A DNA stretch of 64,000 nucleotides from Planctomycetota bacterium (GTDB taxonomy: Bacteria > Planctomycetota > B15-G4). How positions within the stretch are numbered: position 1 is the first letter of the stretch; every line of letters starts with the position of its first letter. Positions 8,401 through 17,148 of the stretch are shown here, piece after piece. Made by a program: the position numbers and the translations under genes. The stretch spans positions 1 to 64,000 of the forward strand of contig JAQWOM010000055.1 of assembly GCA_029245865.1 (NCBI GenBank). The letters are read 5' to 3'. A model generated the notes under the pieces. That model searched no databases. It was given only the letters and a program-made list of their open reading frames with translations, and was not told the DNA's origin.

Positions 8401-9156
8401 GTGGGATTCATCCATCCTCATTCCGGCACCAAGATCGAAGAAATTGCCGAAGGGATTCACCGCATCAGCACCCCGATCCCTCCAGAAATCATCCCGGATG
8501 GTTTCACCTACAACCAGTTTCTCATCGACGATGAACAGCCGCTGCTCTACCACACGGGACTGCGTCGCATGTTTCCCCTGGTGCGCGATGCCGTCGCTGC
8601 CGTCGTCCCTCTCGAGCGACTACGTTGGATCTCTTTTTCACACTGGGAAGCAGACGAGTGCGGTTCACTCAACGAATTCCTGGAAGCCGCGCCCAACGCA
8701 GAGCCGCTCTGTGGAGAACTCATGCGTGACCTCTCTGCCGATGACGTCGCAGATCGAGCCGCACGCGGCATGGCCGACGGAGAAGAGCTGAAGCTGGGCC
8801 AGCACACCGTGCGCTGGCTCGCGACACCACACGTCCCGCACGGCTGGGAGTGTGGGCATCTTTTCGAAACCACCACACGCACGCTGTTCTGCGGTGACCT
8901 GTTCACCCAGAAAGGCCATGAACAGCCAGCCATCACAAAAGACGACTTGCTGGAGCCGAGCGAAGCCATGCGTGAGCGCTTCGACTACTACGCACACAGT
9001 CGGGACACAGGAGCGTTGCTGGAAAAGCTGGCACGCACCGAACCGGCGCTGCTCGCCTGCATGCATGGCTCTAGCTGGCGCGGCGACGGTGCAGACCTGC
9101 TGCGACGGCTGGCGGCCCGGCTCGATCAGCATGACTCGGGCCGTGGAGCTTTCTGA
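8401..9156 (+). CDS. Metallo-beta-lactamase-fold protein of the ODP (flavodiiron-like) type
   Basis: A 251-residue stand-alone MBL-fold domain. The metal site reads H81-x-E83-x-D85, then H144/H147, D166 and H222. The H-x-E-x-D arrangement, rather than H-x-H-x-D-H, is characteristic of the diiron domain of flavodiiron and ODP proteins, which bind iron and react with oxygen or nitric oxide. No flavodoxin or rubredoxin domain is attached, so an external electron donor would be needed if it is a reductase. An oxygen- or redox-sensing role is equally possible. The GTG start at 8401 follows a possible AAGGA. It probably shares a transcript with the preceding gene of unknown function. Confidence 0.85.
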   Translation: MGFIHPHSGTKIEEIAEGIHRISTPIPPEIIPDGFTYNQFLIDDEQPLLYHTGLRRMFPLVRDAVAAVVPLERLRWISFSHWEADECGSLNEFLEAAPNAEPLCGELMRDLSADDVADRAARGMADGEELKLGQHTVRWLATPHVPHGWECGHLFETTTRTLFCGDLFTQKGHEQPAITKDDLLEPSEAMRERFDYYAHSRDTGALLEKLARTEPALLACMHGSSWRGDGADLLRRLAARLDQHDSGRGAF

Positions 9157-9172
9157 CTCCCTGAGAACAGAA

Positions 9173-9225
9173 CAGGCCCCCGGCTTCGACGAGTGCTTCC
9201 GCACGGCATCGACACCGAGGGCCTG
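9173..9225. terminator. Inverted repeat between convergent genes
   Basis: Arms CAGGCCCCCGG and CCGAGGGCCTG pair at 10 of 11 positions. The 31-base interior can itself form a small GTGC/GCAC hairpin. It lies between the convergent ends of the MBL gene and the 919-residue orphan gene, so it could serve as a two-way terminator. T-runs are weak. Confidence 0.35.
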
Positions 9226-9248
9226 CCAGAGAAGGCTTTTGCTGTCAG

Positions 9249-12008
9249 TCAGTCTTCCTGCACAACCCCTGCGATAACGGCTGCGGGACCGGACATCACC
9301 GGTCTTTCACCCAGATTCGGCTGCACGAAGTGGCTTCCGTCAGGCAACGAAAGCAACGAAGCGCTTCCGAGATTCAGGCCGACGCAACCCGCGGCGTCCG
9401 TCGCCAAGCGCTGCTCCATCTCGATGCCACGCACCAGGTACTCGGTGCCCGTGGGTCCAAGCAAAGTGCCGTCCGAGAGGTTGAAAGCCGGGTACCACCG
9501 GTCTTCGGTGCCATCGCCGTCCACGTCCACGCCCTCGAGCGGAATGCCGCGCAAGTCACCGGGACCATGAAACTGCAGCTGAAACACCTGACCCTCGAAC
9601 TGCGAAGAGCTGTTCCGGTCTGCGCCAGAGCTGTGCCTGTATGTGAACTGCACGGGCGCTTCAAACTCGACAAAATCGCCGCTGTTGTTGATCAGCGTCG
9701 TGTGCGAGTTCCAATCGTTCGGACCGGTCTCGTACACGTAGAACACACTCTGGTTCCACACGTCCAAAGGATCCGAAAGCGAGCCCGTGTCCGTCACCAT
9801 CGGACCGCTTCGCATACCCCACGCGAACGGACCCGAGTCGTAGGACTGATCAACACCCAGGCCAACCCGATTGAGCACCGAGCCATCACCCGCAACGTCG
9901 TGATAGAGCGCAAGGTCATCACGGTCCATCACAAAGACGTGCGGCATCCCCACCTGATCTGCATCGGGCAGAAACACCCAACCATGGGCGGCCTCTGCTC
10001 CCGTGATCTCTGAGGCGAGAGCATCCACGTAGGCATACAAATGGACGGAACCGCCTGCACTGAAGATGGCGTCATTCCCGCTGACGATTTCTTCTGCGAA
10101 GTAGGTCACGGAGTTTTCACCGTGCACGTAGGCCACCGAACCGCCCAGGGAACTGGACCACAGGTCGAGAAAACCCAGCTCAGAGGTGTCCAGAACGATC
10201 TGGGGCGAGAGAGAGGAGACCTGATGGTCGTCGTCCAACGTTCCGATCGCTACGAACTGGCCGGTGCCGTGGTTGTACTCCACCAGATAGTTGACCAGGC
10301 TCGAGTCACTCGAGGGACGGCCGCCAAACACACCACCTCCCACCTGTGGAGTCACGGGAGCAACCTCTGACGGATCGCCGGCCCACTCGAACTGCATGCC
10401 GTCGATGCCAACCAGTGCCAACGTACTCTTCGAGAAACGCAACAGCTTTCCCGGGGAGCGCATGACAGTGAACTGCTCGGGCGAGTCCCCGCTGTCGACG
10501 GTGTTCTTTGCGACAACCTCACCGGAAAGCAGCGGCGCCTCAGACTCTAACCAGAGCCCGTCGTAACCGACCCAACCGTACTCACCGCCCGCAGTAGCAA
10601 TGCCGAAGCCACTGCTGCGTGTGACAAGTGATCCTGCCTCAAGCCCGGAGGATTCGTACAGGTTGTAGTTCCAGACACTGGTTTCAAACTGATCGCGATC
10701 CAGGCACTCCGCGCTGGACGCACCTTGCTGACGCAAGAGGTTGTTCTCGTCGAACGCGAGCCAGAAAGAGTTCTCCACGGTCTGCTCGGACTCATCGCCT
10801 CCGAAAGCGCCGGTGACCGTCTCGAAGACCTTGGCAACACCTGCGCCATCGGCATCGATGCTCACGTGCACAGCCCGCTCAAAGCTCTCGTGCTTGTTCG
10901 AGTTTTCCCCGGTCTCGTAGAACGAAAAACCCGTCGCACCCGTGGAACCGTCGACGGTTTCCAGCGTTCCCCAGAAGAAGCTCTCGTCGGTCTCATCGCC
11001 TGTCGCAGAACTCTCGAAATCCAGTGAAAACACGCCGTATGGGTTGTTCTCGCCCGGTTCCTCGGCAATCACCACGCGCACCTGCAGGGTGCTCGCAGTC
11101 TCGTCATCTTCCCCCTGTGGGATCCAGGCACCCACAACGTTTGACTTGGTCTCGTTGCCGCGCTGGCTGTTCACTGTCCACAGTTCGACCTCTTCGGTCT
11201 CACCCTGCTGACCGCTGGAAGCCGCGCCGTCACGCCGCAGATTCGGATCGACCTGGGCAACATAAGCGCCTTCGTTGACCAGAGCGTCGTGCGCGGCCTG
11301 ACGAATCACAGAAAGGATTTCGTTGACCGACTCAAGAGACTTCAACGACGGATCCCAGACCCACGTGGTCGCCTCGTCCATGACGTAATCGGAACGCTGC
11401 GGCACACTCAAGAACATCACGGCCGGACTGCTCTGACCAACCTGTGTGGTGCTACCAAAAGCACCCTCGCTCACAGCCGTGGCTTCGACCATCGTCATCA
11501 AAGCCGGAAGCCCAAGACCCGGAACGCCGATCTCGCCCGCGCCTGGAAACCCTCCGAGGCCGAGTTCTTCGATCGCGAGTTCGAGCTCGGTGATCGTGCC
11601 GAGGTTCTTCGCAATGCGCGCCTCAAGGATGGCGACTTTTTGCGTCAGCTTGTTGATGCGCTTCGTGGCTCGCTTGACGGCCTTGTTTGCCACCTCAGTG
11701 GCCTTCTTGGCGATCTTCTTCTCGGCCTTGGTGGTCCGTGGCAAGAGGGCTGCAAGTGCCTGAGCTGTCTGTCCGTCACTCAGCGCCTGCTCCTCAATCG
11801 GAAGCTCGGCTTCGGCCGACTCCAACTGGGTCTGCTTGGCCTCAACACTCGCTTCAAGCTCGGCCACCTTCTTCTTCAGCTTGCCCAGCTTGCCCACGGC
11901 AGCATCGACCGAAACGGCCAACATGCCCAAGGCGATCACCATCAACACACCGCGAGTCATCCGCTGCTTAAAACGATTGCTCGGCCCTGCGCTCTCAAAC
12001 CTGTTCAT
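9249..12008 (-). CDS. Large exported protein with N-terminal coiled coil, function unknown
   Basis: A 919-residue protein. Residues 17-37 form a signal peptide with a likely cleavage after VDA. Residues about 40-160 are Lys/Ala/Glu-rich with heptad-like spacing and should form a coiled coil. A Gly/Pro-rich hinge (GLGGFPGAG) follows near residue 165. The remaining ~740 residues are acidic, rich in Gly, Ser, Thr and aromatic residues, and look beta-rich and extracellular, but contain no repeat family I can name. Cysteines are very few. An AGAGGA sequence lies about 11 bases before the ATG. The gene is monocistronic, with a divergent promoter region shared with tsaD. It could be a surface or matrix protein; that is inference. 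Confidence 0.75.
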   Translation of the reverse strand: MNRFESAGPSNRFKQRMTRGVLMVIALGMLAVSVDAAVGKLGKLKKKVAELEASVEAKQTQLESAEAELPIEEQALSDGQTAQALAALLPRTTKAEKKIAKKATEVANKAVKRATKRINKLTQKVAILEARIAKNLGTITELELAIEELGLGGFPGAGEIGVPGLGLPALMTMVEATAVSEGAFGSTTQVGQSSPAVMFLSVPQRSDYVMDEATTWVWDPSLKSLESVNEILSVIRQAAHDALVNEGAYVAQVDPNLRRDGAASSGQQGETEEVELWTVNSQRGNETKSNVVGAWIPQGEDDETASTLQVRVVIAEEPGENNPYGVFSLDFESSATGDETDESFFWGTLETVDGSTGATGFSFYETGENSNKHESFERAVHVSIDADGAGVAKVFETVTGAFGGDESEQTVENSFWLAFDENNLLRQQGASSAECLDRDQFETSVWNYNLYESSGLEAGSLVTRSSGFGIATAGGEYGWVGYDGLWLESEAPLLSGEVVAKNTVDSGDSPEQFTVMRSPGKLLRFSKSTLALVGIDGMQFEWAGDPSEVAPVTPQVGGGVFGGRPSSDSSLVNYLVEYNHGTGQFVAIGTLDDDHQVSSLSPQIVLDTSELGFLDLWSSSLGGSVAYVHGENSVTYFAEEIVSGNDAIFSAGGSVHLYAYVDALASEITGAEAAHGWVFLPDADQVGMPHVFVMDRDDLALYHDVAGDGSVLNRVGLGVDQSYDSGPFAWGMRSGPMVTDTGSLSDPLDVWNQSVFYVYETGPNDWNSHTTLINNSGDFVEFEAPVQFTYRHSSGADRNSSSQFEGQVFQLQFHGPGDLRGIPLEGVDVDGDGTEDRWYPAFNLSDGTLLGPTGTEYLVRGIEMEQRLATDAAGCVGLNLGSASLLSLPDGSHFVQPNLGERPVMSGPAAVIAGVVQED

Positions 12009-12178
12009 AGCTTTTTTATCCTCTGGAGAACCGCATCCCCTCCCGCCGATGCGAAAGTGGCCTATCGGAAGCGGGCCCCTCCTTTCTTAAGTGCGCCCCC
12101 GACAAGATCTCCGATTTCGTCTGCGCCCAGATACCAGATGGGTACCCTGAGCGCCCGCCCCCCCTCCGAGCTCCTGAC

Positions 12179-13204
12179 ATGACCCTCGTTCTCGGCATCG
12201 AATCCTCTTGTGACGAGACCGCTGCGGCCCTCGTTCGGGACGGACGCGAGGTGCTTGGAGAGCGAGTCGCCAGCCAGGTCGATCTGCATGCCCGCTTCGG
12301 TGGCGTCATTCCCGAAGTCGCCAGCCGCAGCCACCTCGAGGCCCTCTTTCCGGTGATCGAGGAAACTCTGGCCGAAGGCGCCGTCGGACTGAACGACATC
12401 GATGCCATTGCCGTCACGAACACCCCCGGCCTCGTGGGCTGCCTGCTCGTGGGCCTGTCCGGCGCCAAGGGCCTCGCCCTGGCCGCCTCGAAGCCGCTCA
12501 TCCCGGTGAACCACGTGCACGCCCATGTGTACGGAGCCCTCATGGAGCCGCCCGCACCACCGCCTCAGGACCTGCCTTGGCCCCTGGCCTCACTGGTGGT
12601 CTCGGGTGGGCACACCTCGCTCTACCAGAGCAACAGCCCCACCGAACATCTGAGGCTGGGGCGGACCATCGACGATGCCGCGGGCGAAGCCTACGACAAG
12701 GTGGCTGCCGTGCTGGGTCTTGGCTATCCAGGCGGACCACGAATCGACGAGATGTCCACCCGCGGCAATCCCACTGCCTACGCCTTTCCTCGCACCAAAC
12801 TCAAAGGGCTCGACTTCTCGTTCTCGGGACTCAAAACCGCGGTGGTGTATGCAGCGCGGGGACCCAACACCCGCCGTAACGCCCCACTTCTTCCGGACCT
12901 CTGCAAGGAAGACCTGGCCGCCTCCTTCCAGGCCGCCGTGGTGGACGTTTTGGCCAATCGACTGGTCGAGGCAGCCCAGTCCATCGATGCGGGCGGTTTG
13001 GTCATCTCTGGCGGCGTGGCCGCCAATGCAGCCCTCCGCGAGCGTGCCCAGGCCGAGGCCCAGCGCCTGAATCTGCCGCTGTATCTCCCCAGCAGGCGCC
13101 TCGCGACCGACAACGCCGTCATGATCGCCGGCCTCGGCTACCACCTGATGCGCACAGGGATCGTGGGAGATCTGTCCCTGGACGCCGTGCCCCGCGCCGA
13201 CTGA
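12179..13204 (+). CDS. tsaD: tRNA N6-adenosine threonylcarbamoyltransferase
   Basis: A 341-residue ASKHA-fold protein of the TsaD/Kae1/Qri7 family, which transfers threonylcarbamoyl to A37 of tRNAs that read ANN codons. The start GIESSCDETAAA is the family signature. The metal-binding H-x-x-x-H motif is H112...H116, and the nucleotide-binding segment LVVSGGHTSLY follows. DDAAGEAYDK and the C-terminal SGGVAANAALR segments are also diagnostic. Its length is normal. Partners TsaB, TsaC and TsaE are not in this window. The ATG lies just after a divergent promoter region shared with the exported orphan. Confidence 0.97.
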   Translation: MTLVLGIESSCDETAAALVRDGREVLGERVASQVDLHARFGGVIPEVASRSHLEALFPVIEETLAEGAVGLNDIDAIAVTNTPGLVGCLLVGLSGAKGLALAASKPLIPVNHVHAHVYGALMEPPAPPPQDLPWPLASLVVSGGHTSLYQSNSPTEHLRLGRTIDDAAGEAYDKVAAVLGLGYPGGPRIDEMSTRGNPTAYAFPRTKLKGLDFSFSGLKTAVVYAARGPNTRRNAPLLPDLCKEDLAASFQAAVVDVLANRLVEAAQSIDAGGLVISGGVAANAALRERAQAEAQRLNLPLYLPSRRLATDNAVMIAGLGYHLMRTGIVGDLSLDAVPRAD

Positions 13205-13281
13205 GGGCATCCGCCCGACCGGCGGGCTCCCCAGGATTCCACCGCTCGACGGACCGGCTCGAACACCGGTACGATGATTGC

Positions 13282-14433
13282 ATGCACTCGAAAAAGCCTT
13301 GCCTGCTCGTGTTCGAAGACGGTGAAGTCCACAAGGGCACTCACTTTGGTTACGACGGGGAATCCTGCGGCGAACTCGTCTTCAACACCGCCATGTCCGG
13401 TTACCAGGAGGTTCTCACCGACCCCAGTTACCGTGGACAAATTGTGCTGATGACCTATCCGCTCATCGGCAACACAGGCATCAACGAGGAGGACATGGAG
13501 TCTGATCGTTGCTACCTCGACGGCTTCGTGATCAAAGAGCTGTCGCCCATCGTCAGCAATCAGCGCGCCACCACAGATCTTTCAAGCTGGCTGAACGAGC
13601 GCGGCATTGTCGGCCTGCAAGGTGTCGACACACGCGCCATTGTCCGCAAAGTGCGCACGGTGGGTTCCATGCGAGCCATCTTGTCGAGCCTCGATGACGA
13701 CCCGGAGTCGTTGCATAAGAAGGTCCTCAGCTGGCCTGGACTGCACGGCATCGACGTGGTGCAGACCGTCACGCGCGAGGCTCCGGAACACTGGTCTGCC
13801 GGTCTCGACCAGCCCTTCTTGCCGGAGATGGCTCGAGTTGGCGACACCCGCGCTCGCCTCGCAGTGCTCGACTTCGGAGTGAAGCACAACATGCTCCGCG
13901 GCCTTCACGAAGTCGGATTCGACGTCACCGTCTTCCCGGCCAGCACCACGACCGCCGAAATCCAGGAAACCGCGCCTGACTGTCTCTTTTTGAGCAACGG
14001 CCCGGGCGACCCGGAACCTCTGCAGTATGCGGTCCAGACCATCCGCGAACTGACCGACAGCGGCTTGCCGACTTTTGGCATCTGCCTCGGGCACCAGCTC
14101 ACGGCACTCGCGCTGGGGGGCAAGACAGCCAAGATGAAGTTTGGTCACCACGGGGCCAATCAGCCCGTCATCGATCTGACGACCGAACGAACAGAGATCA
14201 CTTCGCAGAACCACAGCTACGTGGTCGATGCCTCGACACTGGATCTCGGCAAGGTGGAGATCACGCACGAGAACCTCAATGACCGCACTGTCGAAGGTCT
14301 GCGCCACAAAGACCTTCCGCTGTTCACTGTTCAATATCACCCCGAAGCAGCACCTGGACCGCGTGACGCCTTCTACCTCTTCCGGCGCTTCATGGATCTG
14401 GTGCAGGAACATGGCGGAGCAAGCGTGTCGTGA
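13282..14433 (+). CDS. carA: Carbamoyl-phosphate synthase, small (glutaminase) subunit
   Basis: A 383-residue protein with the CarA-specific N-terminal domain (VFEDG...FNTAMSGYQEVLTDPSY) and a C-terminal class I glutamine amidotransferase domain. The catalytic triad is visible as C268 (FGICLGHQ), H353 and E355 (QYHPEA). It releases ammonia from glutamine for the large subunit CarB, supplying carbamoyl phosphate to pyrimidine and arginine synthesis. carB does not follow; instead the stop codon overlaps by four bases (GTGA) with a deoxyhypusine-synthase-like gene. It starts 77 bases after tsaD and may be on the same transcript. Confidence 0.97.
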   Translation: MHSKKPCLLVFEDGEVHKGTHFGYDGESCGELVFNTAMSGYQEVLTDPSYRGQIVLMTYPLIGNTGINEEDMESDRCYLDGFVIKELSPIVSNQRATTDLSSWLNERGIVGLQGVDTRAIVRKVRTVGSMRAILSSLDDDPESLHKKVLSWPGLHGIDVVQTVTREAPEHWSAGLDQPFLPEMARVGDTRARLAVLDFGVKHNMLRGLHEVGFDVTVFPASTTTAEIQETAPDCLFLSNGPGDPEPLQYAVQTIRELTDSGLPTFGICLGHQLTALALGGKTAKMKFGHHGANQPVIDLTTERTEITSQNHSYVVDASTLDLGKVEITHENLNDRTVEGLRHKDLPLFTVQYHPEAAPGPRDAFYLFRRFMDLVQEHGGASVS

Positions 14434-15584
14434 GCAGGGCGTACCCCTGCGGAACGCCCGAACCTGACGACAAGGGCGTACCGGACACCGTCTCGAACGC
14501 CACGCCCGCCGAACAGACAGGCGCGGACACGAGCCTGCGTCACACCCTCCACGACGGCCACCAGGACGGCCTCAAGCCATTGCACTCACTCGATCTGGCG
14601 CAGGCTGGATCTGTGGATTCCCTCGTACGCGGTATGGGCGGCACCAGCTTCGGAGGCCGCAGCCTGGGTCAAGCGGCCGACGTGCTCGAAGCCATGGTCA
14701 CCGACACCTCCTGTCACGTGGTGCTGACCCTCTCGGGGGCCATGACCATCGCCAAGCAAGGCCTTGTCATCTGCGAGATGATCGAACGCGGCTGGGTTCA
14801 GGCCATCGTGTCGACAGGCGCACTCATGGCCCACGGACTCGTGGAGTCGCTCGGCATGCAGCACTTTGCCCACGACCCCAAAGTGCCCGACGCCACCCTG
14901 TTCGAGCGCGGCTACAACCGCGTCTACGACACGATCGAGCTCGAAAAGAACCTCGACGACACCGAACGCATCATGGCCGAGATCTTGTCTTCTCTCGATC
15001 CAGACCAGCCGACAAGCAGTCACGAGATCAACGCAACGCTCGGCCGATGGCTCATCGAGAACACGAAAGGCCGCGGCCCGCTCAAGTCGGCAGCCCAGCA
15101 TGGCGTGCCTGTTTACGTCCCCGCGTTCACCGACAGCGAGTTGGGTCTCGACTTCGCCACCAACAACCATGCGCGTCGAGATCGCGGCGAAAAACCGCTG
15201 CAGTTCGATCCGTTTCGCGACCTCGATCACTTCCATCAGAAGTTCACGGCCGCTTCTGTGCACGGAATTTTCACCGTCGGAGGCGGTGTTCCTCGCAACT
15301 GGGCACAGCAAGTGGCCCCGTACATCGACATCCTCGGCAAACGCGTGCCCAGTATGGCCCGCGAGCCGCTCCGCTACCGATATGCCGTCCGCTTATGCCC
15401 CGAACCCGTGCACTGGGGAGGCCTCTCAGGCTGTGATTACAGCGAAAGCGTCAGCTGGGGAAAGATCGTGCCCGCTGCCGAAGGTGGTCGCTGGGCAGAA
15501 GTGAAGGCCGATGCGACGATTGCCTGGCCACTCGTGGTGCGCGCAGTCATGGAGCGCCTCGAAGGTTCACAACCTTCGAAATAG
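14430..15584 (+). CDS. Deoxyhypusine synthase-like protein (possible homospermidine synthase)
   Basis: A 384-residue protein of the deoxyhypusine synthase family. The catalytic lysine that forms the enzyme-spermidine imine in eukaryotic DHS is conserved as K345 in VSWGKI. The NAD-binding STGALMAHG, the FTDSELGLD segment and the GGGVPRNWAQQ segment are also present. The first ~60 residues are extra, low in conservation and probably flexible. Bacteria lack eIF5A, and bacterial members are known to include enzymes that make homospermidine from polyamines or have unassigned roles; which applies here cannot be decided by eye. It starts with GTG inside the end of carA, so translation is probably coupled. 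A tandem repeat follows its stop. Confidence 0.9.
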   Translation: MSRAYPCGTPEPDDKGVPDTVSNATPAEQTGADTSLRHTLHDGHQDGLKPLHSLDLAQAGSVDSLVRGMGGTSFGGRSLGQAADVLEAMVTDTSCHVVLTLSGAMTIAKQGLVICEMIERGWVQAIVSTGALMAHGLVESLGMQHFAHDPKVPDATLFERGYNRVYDTIELEKNLDDTERIMAEILSSLDPDQPTSSHEINATLGRWLIENTKGRGPLKSAAQHGVPVYVPAFTDSELGLDFATNNHARRDRGEKPLQFDPFRDLDHFHQKFTAASVHGIFTVGGGVPRNWAQQVAPYIDILGKRVPSMAREPLRYRYAVRLCPEPVHWGGLSGCDYSESVSWGKIVPAAEGGRWAEVKADATIAWPLVVRAVMERLEGSQPSK

Positions 15585-15604
15585 TCGCTTCTGCTCCGAC
15601 TGGC

Positions 15605-15649
15605 TCGGCAACCTAGTCGGAAACCTAGTCGGAAACCTGGTCGGCAACA
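15605..15649 (+). repeat. 12-bp tandem repeat, about 3.7 copies
   Basis: Units TCGGCAACCTAG, TCGGAAACCTAG, TCGGAAACCTGG and TCGGCAACA follow each other without gaps, 20 bases after the DHS-like stop codon. The 12-base unit preserves reading frame and in one frame would encode Leu-Val-Gly-Asn repeats, but no gene continues there. It lies between the convergent ends of two genes and could vary in copy number between strains. Confidence 0.8.
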
Positions 15650-15651
15650 CG

Positions 15652-15675
15652 AGGTCGATCGCGCGTGCTCGACCT
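15652..15675. terminator. Inverted repeat at the convergent gene junction
   Basis: Arms AGGTCGA and TCGACCT form a perfect 7-bp stem with a 10-base loop. The right arm reaches into the stop codon of the cystathionine beta-synthase gene. Neither side has a good T-run. It may help to separate the two convergent transcripts. Confidence 0.3.
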
Positions 15676-17047
15676 AGTGTCTCACACCGCTCCGGGAAAG
15701 GTGCTCGATCAGGTCGAGCTTCGACAGCAGCGTCATCAAGCCGCCGGCCTCGTCGATCACCAGGGCCACTTCGCCCCGGAGGAAGACCTCTGCGAGTCGC
15801 GTGGCGTCATCGAAGACGGAAACCGTCGCAACATCTCGGCACATGACTTCTGCCACAACGGTCTCCATGCTGCAGCGAGCATCAAAGAGCGCCGTCAGTA
15901 CATCTGTTTCCGTAAGAATGCCGGCCAGACCGCCTGCTTGGTTGAGAACCGGCAGTTGCGAGATTCCGTGATTCTTCATGTCGGCAACAGCCTGACTGAC
16001 CGGCTCGCTGTCCAGAACCGTGTGCAGCGAGCGCTCTGGCATGCCTGCGATGAGGTCGCCCACTTCTCCGTGCGCCCACGGTTCATCGACAAAGCGGTTC
16101 TCGGCCATCCACTTGTCGTCGAGGAACTTTGTCATGTAGTTGCGCACGCCATCCGGAAGGATGGTGAGAACGCGCTGCCCCTCTTTCATCTTCTTCGCGT
16201 ACTGAAGCGTCGCCCAGACAGCGCTGCCAGACGACCCTCCCACGAGCAGCCCCTCGCGCCGAATCAGGCGCCGGGCCGTGAGGAAGGACGGGGCGTCCTC
16301 GCTCTTGATCCACTCATCGACGTACTCCTTGTGCATGACGTCGGGAATGAAGTCGTAGCCGATTCCTTCAACCTTGTAAGAGCCCACCTCGTCCTCGGGC
16401 AATCCCGCGATGATGGAACCCAGTGGGTCCACACCAATGATGCGACAGTCGGGGATCTTTTCTTTCAGGTGCTTGGCAATCCCGCTCAGCGTGCCGCCCG
16501 TTCCCGCCGTGCCCACGAAAGCATCCAGCTTTCCTTCACAATCTTCGACGATCTCCGCGGCTGTGTGCTGGTAGTGCACACCCGGATTGTCCTCGTTGCA
16601 GTACTGATCGAGAATGCGTGACCGGGGAATGACTTCCTGCAGGCGCTTCGCCACGCCGATGTGGCTCTCTGGCGCATCGAAAGCGGCTTCGGTCGGCGTG
16701 CGGTGGATCTCGGCCCCAAGCGACTCGAGCACAACCTGCTTTTCTCGACTCATCTTCTCGGGCATCGTGATGATGACCCGATAACCGCTCACTGCGGCGG
16801 CCATGGCCAGACCGATTCCCGTGTTTCCACTGGTGGCTTCGATCAGCGTGTCGCCGGGACGAATCTCCCCGCGCTTCTCGGCCTCTTTCAGCATGTGCAC
16901 GCCGATCCGGTCTTTCACTGATCCACCCGGATTCAGGTACTCACACTTCACCAGAACCTCGGGTGGAACATCCCGGGCCAGATGATTGAGGCGAACCGTC
17001 GGTGTGCAACCGACGCAAGTCAGGATGTTGTTGTGGATCATTCCCAC
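15674..17047 (-). CDS. Cystathionine beta-synthase with C-terminal CBS-domain pair
   Basis: A 457-residue fold-type II PLP enzyme. The cofactor lysine is K45 (NPGGSVKDR), the loop EATSGNTG lies near residue 70, and the phosphate-binding GTAGTGGT near 180. The C-terminal ~120 residues form two CBS modules (ISQLPVLN..GILTETDVL and the following half), as in eukaryotic and some bacterial cystathionine beta-synthases. It condenses homocysteine and serine to cystathionine, opening the transsulfuration route. The regulatory pair could bind an adenosyl ligand. The GTG at 17047 is chosen because GAGGAG lies 9 bases upstream; ATG at 17041 is a close alternative. A TATGAT-like -10 element (minus strand, 17083-17088) is present without a clear -35. 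Confidence 0.9.
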   Translation of the reverse strand: MGMIHNNILTCVGCTPTVRLNHLARDVPPEVLVKCEYLNPGGSVKDRIGVHMLKEAEKRGEIRPGDTLIEATSGNTGIGLAMAAAVSGYRVIITMPEKMSREKQVVLESLGAEIHRTPTEAAFDAPESHIGVAKRLQEVIPRSRILDQYCNEDNPGVHYQHTAAEIVEDCEGKLDAFVGTAGTGGTLSGIAKHLKEKIPDCRIIGVDPLGSIIAGLPEDEVGSYKVEGIGYDFIPDVMHKEYVDEWIKSEDAPSFLTARRLIRREGLLVGGSSGSAVWATLQYAKKMKEGQRVLTILPDGVRNYMTKFLDDKWMAENRFVDEPWAHGEVGDLIAGMPERSLHTVLDSEPVSQAVADMKNHGISQLPVLNQAGGLAGILTETDVLTALFDARCSMETVVAEVMCRDVATVSVFDDATRLAEVFLRGEVALVIDEAGGLMTLLSKLDLIEHLSRSGVRH

Positions 17048-17148
17048 GGCGACACACTCCTCGTTCTCGGGGCAACCGGTGGATCATATACGGTGCCTGT
17101 CCTTTTCCTTCCGATTCGCTGACTCTCGTCCCTGATTTTCGTCCTGCC

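Noticed and set aside
14430-15584. A true eukaryotic-type hypusination system
   Set aside because: No eIF5A-like gene is seen and bacteria lack it; the enzyme more likely acts on polyamines.
15605-15649. CRISPR-like repeat
   Set aside because: The 12-base units are directly adjacent without spacers and there are no cas genes.
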